Assembly: GCA_025331435.1 (NCBI GenBank)
Contig: JAIWNI010000273.1
Span: 1-13,896 of the forward strand
Length of the DNA: 13,896 nucleotides
Direction of reading: 5' to 3'
Origin: Choanephora cucurbitarum
Taxonomy: Eukaryota; Mucoromycota; Mucoromycetes; Mucorales; Choanephoraceae
This document shows, piece by piece, positions 1 to 6,889 of this stretch; the stretch's first letter is position 1, and every line of letters begins with the position of its first letter. Below the pieces are notes generated by a model. The model was not told the origin of the DNA, searched no databases, and saw only the letters and a program-made list of their open reading frames with translations. Both the position numbers and the translations under genes were made by a program.

Positions 1-1
1 G

Positions 2-1395
2 GTCTGTAACTTGTTGGATCCCCAGGAAAACAGCCGCTTTAAAGTAGAAGGATCCAACGAATACACATTTGATGTAGTTCAAAGCAATTTTTTCAAATCA
101 ATTCAGCAGTATATTGAAGCCAGCAAGTCTACAAATCCGGTCAGTTTCGATTTCTCTTTCGACTTTAAGAAAGGATGTTACCGTGCTGTTGATTGGCAGT
201 TTTTTCTATTACATATTGTTCCTACCATCATCGTCCCTCAACTCAAGCATGAAGATACCAAGAAGGCTTTGATGAGTTTAGTCAATGCTTGCGCCATCAG
301 TCTACAGCAGTCAATATCAACTCAAGAATTAGAGCAGATGAAAGGGTATTGTTATTTCATTTTGTCCATGTGTTTCGTTATTAATAACGTACTATCATTT
401 ATAGTTTTTTCGACGTCTGGTCTACTTACCTAAACCGTGAAATTGATGCCGGAAACCTAATGCAGCGAATCTGGACGATGAACAACCACTTTGCCTCCTA
501 TCACATTTACGAGTTGATCAAGCGTTACGGTCCTTTGCGATACTACTCTTGTCGGTCTCTGGAGCGAACCATCCAAAAGTACACAAATTTGGCTAAATCC
601 AAATCTGCCTCGGGTAAAGAAAGTAGCAATCTGGTAGAAAGATACCAATACTTCAAGACTTATACTGCTCAATTGAATCAAGAAGGACTAGTTGCACCAA
701 GAAGAGTGAAAGAGACCGAATATGAAGACCATCCGGATGACATCGAAGGCATAATGCCACAGCTTTGGGAACGATTTGAAATTAAGTATCTTAGTCAGGA
801 AGGTTTCGTCGCAAAGGTACCGATTAGTGACATTGAACTGGCCTTAAAGAAGTATTTTGGTCGCTTACCTAATGGTATATCTCGCTTGGACAACGACCAA
901 GTTAAACTGGCTGCGAGAGTCAGAATTGACGATAAGGTCATACAGTCAAGATGGCATAGGGAAAACCAAAAGAATGTAAGAAGGGCTAATGATCTTGTCA
1001 TCATACAGGCCAAAGAATCAGCTCGGTAAGAATATACAACTCTATTATATGGTATTGTTACTCAAGTCATTATTTCTAGATCCAGACAGGTCTCATGGTA
1101 TGCAGGTGAAGTTATTACCTATCTAATCCACAAGCATGGTAGAAGGGTTTTTCACTTGGCTGTTCTTTCCTTGGTAGAACACAGTGATATGAATGAATAC
1201 GGAGTACCTGTTGTGACCTGCTTCGGTGATCATCAAGACAGAAAAATCGTAGTATGCGATGTGGTTGACATAGTCACTTCCGTCGGCTTCATAAGGTTCA
1301 ATTCAAACGAACGTCAGTTTAAAGTTATTTGGGAGGATGCCCTTTATTACAAAAAGATGGATGGTAGAAAAGCCGGACAGCGTAGAGATATGTGA
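2..1395 (+). CDS. CACTA tnp2-like transposase, C-terminal part (element A-left)
   Basis: The reading frame is open from the left edge, so the N-terminal zinc region and the first catalytic Asp residues lie outside. Exons are 2-345, 405-1025 and 1080-1395; the introns (59 and 54 nt) have GTATTG...ATAG and GTAAGA...CTAG borders and restore the frame exactly, giving 426 codons plus TGA. The first part has the family's VDW-x2-FL-x3-VP helix; after intron 1 comes GPLRYYSCRSLERT, matching GPLRHISARPLERL in element B, with the probable catalytic Glu at codon 562-564. The region after about 760 is a C-terminal extension ending in SRQVSWYAGEVIT and QRRDM, whose function I do not recognise. The protein would act in the nucleus on the CACTA ends. 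No exon is interrupted by a stop, so this part may be functional. The family call is strong; the Glu assignment is inferred. Confidence 0.85.
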
Positions 1396-4300
1396 TGATG
1401 TTTGTTGAGCACACACAATAGAAGTAGACATGTAAATAAAATATAGGGTAGGGTGGTTGGCAAAAAAAACAAAAAAGAAACAACTTTCTCTTCTGTCTGT
1501 GTCCCTTTATATATGGGCCGATGTAATGAGTTATCTTTTGTACAAAAACACAGTCATTGTATACCTTTTCAAAGGTTTGTGGAACACTTTTTTTTTCTTC
1601 GTTTACCTTCATTGTTATTTTGACGCTCACGCTCTCATCATGACCTATTACTTTCTTTGACTGACCCATCACTTTCGCTGCAAGAGAAAGCTCAAAATAT
1701 TTAACCATTTAACCTACAGCTTTATTCAACTTGCTACTTCTGATTCAGGTAACAGTTTTGGCCATCGTGTGTCCTTCAAATACCTCTTCCTATATGCTTT
1801 TATTGGATAATAACCTCTCATCACTTTTGAATAACAACGAGCAGTGGATCATCTAGGTATCAACGTGGTGTTCATCTCAACGATTCTAGTGTTAATACGC
1901 AGTTGTTATCAGAACTTGTTATCTCCTAGCAAACAACCTGTAAAGCAACAGGATCTGTTCCATGCCTTTTTCTTTTGAGTATTACTGAAAGGTTCCAAAT
2001 GATGTACGCAAAGTCAAACCAGGTTATGATTTGGTCCAGTAGAGCTTTCAGATAGTGTGAAATACCATCGTTAGTTACGGTTATAAGGATAGGTCATGTT
2101 GAATCAGAAAATCCCCGTTAAGACATTGTCATCATGTTTATTCTCTCTTTTGTGTTACGGTCAACCATGACAACCTTGCCTTCGCTTGATCTACTGGGTT
2201 CCTATGCTCTTGCATCAATCTAACACCCCCAGATTAATCAAAAGTTCTCCTTTATATGTAAATATAGGGTGAATAGAACATCCCATGTATCAGCTTTCTC
2301 TACTTCTTCCTATCCAATCTTCCTTCCGGACTAATATCCACATATGTTGCTATCAGTGTTGTGTTTGATTTCACTGCTTGCTCTTTAAAAGCATCCTCAT
2401 TATCAATGGGTTTCGAATATCTCTCGATATCGATACTCTTTTAACTGTTAGTTACTTGTACAACTTGGCATTTCTTTTATGCATCTTTTAGTTTAGTGCA
2501 TGATGTATATTTTATCAATCTCTTGACGTTATTGATACTGAGATCTTTTACCTTTATACCTCACTCATTTTAAATAAAGATACACACTATTAGAATAATA
2601 TATTATGCAAATCCAAGACATTCGCCTATCCCGTCATCTTTTATCATGTTTTTATTGCTAGATAACCAGTCTTTCTTCCCATCACTGCTCAGATTATACT
2701 AAATACTGGCCATTTTTTCTCATTCCCCCGTTTTTTCTTTTTCTCTCTTTTGTATCCAAAGCACACTAAAAGGTAAGCTTTATCCTGAATTAAAAAAGAT
2801 GCACATATACCAACTCTTTATTTTTTTATGCTAGTAGTTGACTAAAGCATAGCTTCCTATCTATACTCACACCTTTGTAGTTATGCTTACTCTTTCCGCA
2901 GTAGTAACACATCATCATTCTCATTTACGACTATAGCTGAATTGACATCTCTATTAAGTTCAAGATCTCCTTATTTATGCTCAATCCAACCAGTTTGGAT
3001 TACAAGTCACCTATTATAAGCTGCAAGCTCTTCAACTGTTGTTATCCATCCTTTTTCTTCTTGATATGTGAAGCTGATTAACGTTTCTCTGGATATTATT
3101 CCACACAGTATCCAAAGTTGTCTATCTGCCTATTTTCTAAGATGTATTCTGATCAACTGGCAAGCCAATGTCTGTCTCATCTACTTTGGTATCTCAAGAA
3201 TCCTCATTTGATATCACGTCCGTTGTATTATTACCTGACTGATTTGTCTTCTCAAAGATAGATTTTCTCTTCCTGTAACCTCTTTGTTCCCAAGCAACAG
3301 TTTTCCATGACGATGATATCTCTCTTGTACAATAATGATGGTTATCCGTTTTTCAAAGAATCCTATGATCAAAGATTGCTAGTCAGCCTTTCTGTCTTCT
3401 ACCTTACAATGTCAAATCACTTACTGTTCTTTCGGTGTATACTTTCTCTTCAACTGATGAATCACTTCTTGTTTCCATTCTTCTTCGGTACCTCTTTACC
3501 TGACTTGCTGTGTCCCCCTATCCTATTGTTGTTCAATCCAACGCAACATTACTCGGTTGGTTACTACTGTTACTTGCATTGATATCGCTGTTGCTACTGC
3601 TGTTCATGATACCCTTTGATACTGATCGGTAACTGTGCCAACTCATTTAGTGCTCAAACTGATTTGAATATTTTAAAAGGCCAAGGTATCTGTTCTCGTT
3701 GTCAAACCACTCTTCTATTTTACTCTGCTATACTTGCTTTTATGTCTGTTGCTGATTCTGTACTCAAGCATGCAATTCATAGGACAATGAACAGCTCATT
3801 GGTAACAAGACGCGTCAATGATCAACAATACTTTTGTATCAAACAAGCTCTAATCTTTATTTTTTTTCGTGTATAGTCTATCAATCTATTGTTTTATTTC
3901 CAAATCAATTTGCTCGGTTGCTGCTGACTCTTCTGTCGACTGGATCTACTACTGCATGCAAGGTATCTGCTCTTCAGGCTTCAAGATAAAAAAAATGAAC
4001 AAAAAAAAAAGAAATCGAAATTGTGGCTGGCGTCCTACATTAAATCAATTCAAGTGCAGCATGAATAATTCATCCAAAGGCAAAATCAAGATGAATATGC
4101 TATCTTTTTGACAGAAATGCCTCTCAAAGGTCAAGCAATAGGCCTATATGAATACTGAGCATACCATTCGAACCGGAAGAATTCAAGGCAACCGCCTGAA
4201 TGGTCAAATAAAGACTGGGATTCAAATATGGATAAAGAAGAACCCATATATAGTATAAAAAAGAATCTACATTTTTATATAATAAAAGAATCCAATTCGA

Positions 4301-4509
4301 CCCTATTCATCCAATAAGCATACCTATTATTCTAATGACGCCATATGTAATAATGAAAGTACGACATTCTTTCAAGAAACATACTCACTTAAAGGTCTCT
4401 AATCCTCTCAAAGCCATTTGCTCATATATAAAAACTAAGCAAAACTTGTAAAAGCAGGATGGCCCATATAAAATAAATCCTTGATTGTGATTGGACAATG
4501 GTCATTTGA
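1396..4509 (+). other. Long noncoding 3' tail of element A-left
   Basis: Between the transposase stop and the subterminal repeats lie about 3.1 kb without a credible gene. The + strand is rich in T and C, especially about 2150-3990. Short open frames at 3307-3582, 3616-3876 and 3869-4111 are not preserved in the second copy: there are 1-nt indels near 3548 and 3650, and a stop where 3367 reads CAA. The first 74 bases after the stop are about 96% identical to the other copy, roughly 1500-2100 are clearly more diverged (perhaps 75-80% by eye), 2100-4090 are about 95%, and 4095 onward are 99%. I see no tRNA, rRNA or inserted element. It may hold 3' UTR, cis-acting transposition sequence or the remains of a lost second gene. 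Confidence 0.6.
1435..1440 (+). terminator. Poly(A) signal of the A-left transposase
   Basis: An AATAAA hexamer lies 40 bases after the stop codon and is followed by a GGGTAGGGTGG stretch. The hexamer is conserved at the same distance in the second copy (10670-10675), which supports a role in 3' end formation. Confidence 0.6.
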
Positions 4510-4542
4510 TTCTGCCCTCCACGGGCAGAATTTCTGCCCTCC
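4510..4542. repeat. Subterminal hairpin and repeat of element A-left
   Basis: TTCTGCCC (4510-4517) pairs with GGGCAGAA (4523-4530) across a 5-base loop, and a third unit, TTCTGCCCTCC (4532-4542), follows directly. A further inverted unit, GAGGGCAGAA, sits at 4641-4650 beside the terminus. Short repeats in both orientations near the ends are typical of CACTA elements, where they serve as binding sites for an element-encoded DNA-binding protein (TNPA in En/Spm). The same role here is inferred. Confidence 0.7.
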
Positions 4543-4640
4543 AGAGTAAAATTATGCAAATCCTCTCCCAGTTTTTTTTCAAAAACCTATGGTTTTTTTA
4601 CAGAATTTTCTGCATCCCACGGTAAGAATTTTTTGCCCCA

Positions 4641-4664
4641 GAGGGCAGAATCTGAGCCGTAGTG
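4641..4664 (+). repeat. 3' terminal inverted repeat of element A-left
   Basis: The outermost bases read GAGGGCAGAA, then TCTGAGCCGTAGTG. Reverse-complemented, the end begins CACTACGGCTCAGA, so the element starts with CACTA. The identical sequence ends the second copy at 13871-13894, and the two copies diverge at the next base (G versus T), which fixes the boundary at 4664. The partner repeat at the 5' end is outside the window. Confidence 0.85.
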
Positions 4665-5412
4665 GTTGATAATGGCGATATGGAATCTGTAGGCAAAGAA
4701 ATCATTTTGCCATCCTCATTCAATAGTAGTCCACGACACATGGTACAGTTTTAGTTCGTAGATTTGGTAGATCTGATCTATTTGTTACGTTCACCTGTAA
4801 CCCCAGCTGGCCTGAAATCACAAATGAGTTGCAGTACAACCAAACCAGTAACGATAGAACTGATTTGTGCAGCAGAGTTTTCCATCACAAACTGAAATCG
4901 CTCATGCATGATCTAACCGTCAAAGGTGTTTTGGGAAAAGTCATTGCTCATATGCACGTAATTGAATTCCAGAAGAGAGGCCTCCCACATGCCCCCATCT
5001 TACTGATTCTTAATGCAACTGACAAACTGAAAGAAGAGGATATCGACAATGTTATATTTGCAGATATCCCTGATAAGCAAGTTTATCCTTCTCTGTACGA
5101 AACCGTCACCTGGAACTTGATGCATGGATCTTGCGGCCTTCTTGATCCCAATGCACCTTGCATGATAAACGGCAAGTGTTTAAAGAACTATCCAAGGGCA
5201 TTTAACGGTACCACTCATTTCAAACGAGAAGAACAAGGTGGATATCCTATGTACCGTAGAAGAAATGATGGCAAATCAATCGAGAAAAAATCCGTCCAAC
5301 TCGACAATCGATGGGGAGTGCCTTATAACCCTTGTTTAACAACAAAATACAATGCGCATATCAACGTTGAGGTTTGTGCTACATTCGTCTCTGTAAAATA
5401 TGTGTACAAATA
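4665..5412 (+). pseudogene. Helitron Rep (helitron-like N domain) fragment, broken
   Basis: This is a piece of the rolling-circle replication initiator of a Helitron. Frame 3 (4665-4751) reads through KEIILPSSFNSSPRHMVQ and then hits a stop; frame 2 resumes at about 4751 with VRRFGRSDLFVTFTCNPSW and stays open to the end. Several codons expected between these blocks are missing, so a small deletion shifted the frame. Further family motifs are EFQKRGLPHAPILLIL, ETVTWNLMHGSCG, NAPCMINGKC, YRRRNDGKS and NAHINVEVCA. The metal-binding HUH motif, normally His-Ala-His here, reads His-Ala-Pro (codon 4994-4996). The frame is cut by element B within VKYVYKYT, the block holding the catalytic tyrosines. 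The helicase half is absent. No function is expected. Confidence 0.88.
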
Positions 5413-5430
5413 CACTATAAAAAATTTAAG
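5413..5430 (+). repeat. Left terminal inverted repeat of element B
   Basis: CACTATAAAAAATTTAAG; all 18 bases match the reverse complement of 10201-10218. The CACTA start identifies the superfamily. It interrupts the Helitron frame directly after the codons for VYKY. Confidence 0.93.
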
Positions 5431-5740
5431 TGTTTTTCAGAGGTTTTTTGGGGGTTAAAAAACCCTGGAATCTAGGGTTTTTAGGTCGTTTTCTGGGGTC
5501 TGCCAGGGTTTAACCTTTTGGGTGCTTTTCGAGGGCTTTTTGAGGGTCCTCATAATTTGACTGGAATATGGCTTTTTGAGGGTCTTTTAGGGGTTAATAA
5601 ACACTTCAATCTGGGGTTTTTTTGCTCATTCTGAGGGTTTTTCAAAGGCTATTGAAGCACCTGAATCTGGGGTTTTTTTTGTTCATTTTAAGGGTTTTTT
5701 GAAGGTTATGGAAATTGCTGAATAATCAGCTGGTTTTTTG
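5431..5740 (+). repeat. Left subterminal repeat region of element B
   Basis: About 300 bp are packed with G/T-rich units of the type (T)CTGGGGTTTTTT and GAGGGTTTTT. The clearest pair is a degenerate tandem of 56-bp period: AATCTGGGGTTTTTTT at 5608 and again at 5664, each followed about 14 bases later by a GGGTTTTT block and then AAGG. Further relatives lie at 5469-5490 and 5570-5600. The 13-mer TCTGGGGTTTTTT (5610-5622, 5666-5678) occurs inverted near the right end (10074-10086). Presumed binding sites for an element protein; no gene is visible here. Confidence 0.7.
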
Positions 5741-5813
5741 CGCACTATAAAACCATTCATCGTACATTGCAAATGACTACATCAAAGCTAAGGGGATTAA
5801 GGCGAAAGGCATT

Positions 5814-5819
5814 TTTATT
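5814..5819 (-). terminator. Poly(A) signal of the antisense gene
   Basis: On the - strand this reads AATAAA, 46 bases after the TAG stop at 5865-5867 of the antisense gene. Position and orientation fit 3' end formation for that gene. Confidence 0.5.
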
Positions 5820-5864
5820 CACAATAAAAAAGAGAGCAAAACGCAACGACAAGCAGAGAAAAGC

Positions 5865-6521
5865 CTACGAGTTTTCCTTGGAAGCGGCTTGATTCTCTTC
5901 GCGCTTTCTTCTATAATATTGAAGAGGTAATGGTTAGATTGTTATTCTATTTTACGTGCTTACTAGATTCTATTAACCACTTACTTTGCGTTCACTCTCT
6001 TTGACATTTCGGACCAAGAGTTCTGCACTGCAAATGCCACAGGCCAGTGAGCTTGACACTCCATAATGAAGGCAAGCTCCTCCGGCTTTGCCTGCAGAAG
6101 ACCTTCTCGGGTGGCATCGATCATCTTCAGCTGACTCTCCCTGGACAAAGTCACGCCAGAACGTCCCCCAAAGATTTTGCTTGTCAGCGTACACTTTGCA
6201 GTTGTTCAACGCATGGCTGTTGAACAAAGAGTACAAGCCCTCTAAATCCTTTGGAGACTTATCAGGGTGCACCTTGCCCAGCACCTCCATGATGTTGTGC
6301 TTGGTACTTTCCCTTACGGGCTGGGCGTACTTGTAAACGGGGACAGCAGGGGTTGCTTGGCCGCTTGTAGAGGGTTGGAGCAGCTGGACCTGAGCCAACA
6401 CCTTTGCGGTAGTTTCCTCTACCGAAACGACACGCTTGACGAGATCGTCAACTTTACTATCCAAGGCATCAATCTTGGCAAACAAGTCAAGGATGTATTG
6501 GGGAGCGTTCTTGGGTGGCAT
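5865..6521 (-). pseudogene. Unrecognised antisense protein gene of element B, with one frameshift
   Basis: I do not recognise this family. Two exons on the minus strand: 6521-5985 and 5910-5865, split by a 74-nt intron (GTAAGT...ATAG). From ATG at 6519-6521 the frame gives an N-terminal segment with heptad-like LFAKIDALDSKVDDLVKRV (probable coiled coil, residues about 13-50), a Pro/Thr/Ser linker, and a conserved-looking block around NLWGTFWRDFVQ. There the frame fails: one extra base in the CCC run 6139-6141 moves it, and the good frame continues as ESQLKMIDATREGLLQAKPE, then AHWPVAFAVQNSWSEMSKRV. Only that frame crosses the canonical splice site to a Lys/Glu-rich tail ending in SKENS and TAG. 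The lengths agree: 583 nt minus one is 194 codons including the stop. It may be the element's DNA-binding or regulatory partner (compare TNPA of En/Spm); this is inferred from position only. Confidence 0.72.
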
Positions 6522-6889
6522 GTTGTTACTAGCAAACGTGAAGGATTAGTACATTATATTTGTTATTCTCTGTCACTACTAAAAGTAAATCGTAACTTTG
6601 TTGCTTGAAGTTGATGCAAGTAGCTAAAGTTTTGCCGATTTCGCCTAAGTGAAACTGAATGAGACTACCTTTGAAATACGTTAAGTAAAGAAATTAAAGG
6701 GGGAAAGAGGTTTCAAAATAATACTTGGCCTACCATTTCAATAACCTGACATCATAATTGGTCGTCGGATAGCAATTCTTGCCATTTAATTGGAGGGCTG
6801 GTACCGAAATTGTGCAACCTATTTAAAGAAAAAGCAAAGCAAATCGAATCAAGAAAATTAAGTCCCTTTACTTACCTTCTGATAACAAT
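6522..6889. promoter_or_regulatory. Putative bidirectional promoter of element B
   Basis: The 368 bp between the divergent start codons contain no gene. A TATTTAAA at 6820-6827 lies about 62 bases before the transposase ATG and could be a TATA element; on the other strand ATATAAT near 6550-6556 lies close to the antisense ATG. Both ATGs sit in the same context, AACAA(C/T)ATGCC, suggesting similar initiation. Assignment rests on layout; no promoter motif is decisive. Confidence 0.45.

Larger units (their letters stand above)
1..4664 (+). mobile_element. CACTA element A-left, 3' part
   Basis: This is the 3' part of a CACTA (En/Spm, CMC) DNA transposon; its 5' end lies outside the window. It contains the C-terminal half of a tnp2-like transposase gene, a long noncoding tail and a terminus reading ...GAGCCGTAGTG at 4654-4664, which on the other strand begins CACTACGGCTC, the CACTA signature. 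The bases after it (GTT) already belong to a Helitron fragment, so this element probably inserted into a Helitron; GTT would be the 3-bp target duplication, but the other side is not visible. A second copy of the same 3' part lies at 10219-13894. The superfamily call rests on three agreeing signals: transposase homology, terminal motif and subterminal repeats. Confidence 0.88.
982..4664 (+). repeat. Long direct repeat, left unit
   Basis: This 3683-bp stretch matches 10219-13894 in the same orientation. It starts inside exon 2 of the transposase, at the point where element B cuts the other copy, and ends at the TAGTG terminus. Identity is uneven: last exon 80.7% (61 differences in 316 by codon alignment), 4095-4664 99.3% (4 differences, no indels in 570). 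The flanking sequences differ, so these are two copies of one transposon family rather than a simple tandem duplication. Confidence 0.9.

Noticed and set aside
457..1708. Open frames on the minus strand opposite the A-left transposase and its 3' UTR (for example 457-681, 795-1013, 1325-1708)
   Set aside because: They lie opposite well-supported exons or UTR, have no recognisable motifs, and look like shadows of the + strand gene.
3307..4111. Three adjacent short open frames in the A-left tail, and their counterparts at 12604-13059
   Set aside because: Frames are not kept between copies: 1-nt indels and a TAA in the right copy where the left has CAA. The predicted peptides are low-complexity Leu/Phe/Ser-rich products of pyrimidine-rich DNA.
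5431..5740. Telomere-like repeats (GGGTTTTT, GGGGTTAAAA)
   Set aside because: Units are irregular in length and spacing, appear inverted at the other end of B, and sit just inside a perfect terminal repeat, so they are subterminal transposon repeats.
6088..6608. Two + strand open frames (6088-6336 and 6267-6608) over the antisense gene
   Set aside because: The minus strand has the coiled coil, canonical intron and consistent corrected length; the + frames have none of these and overlap each other.
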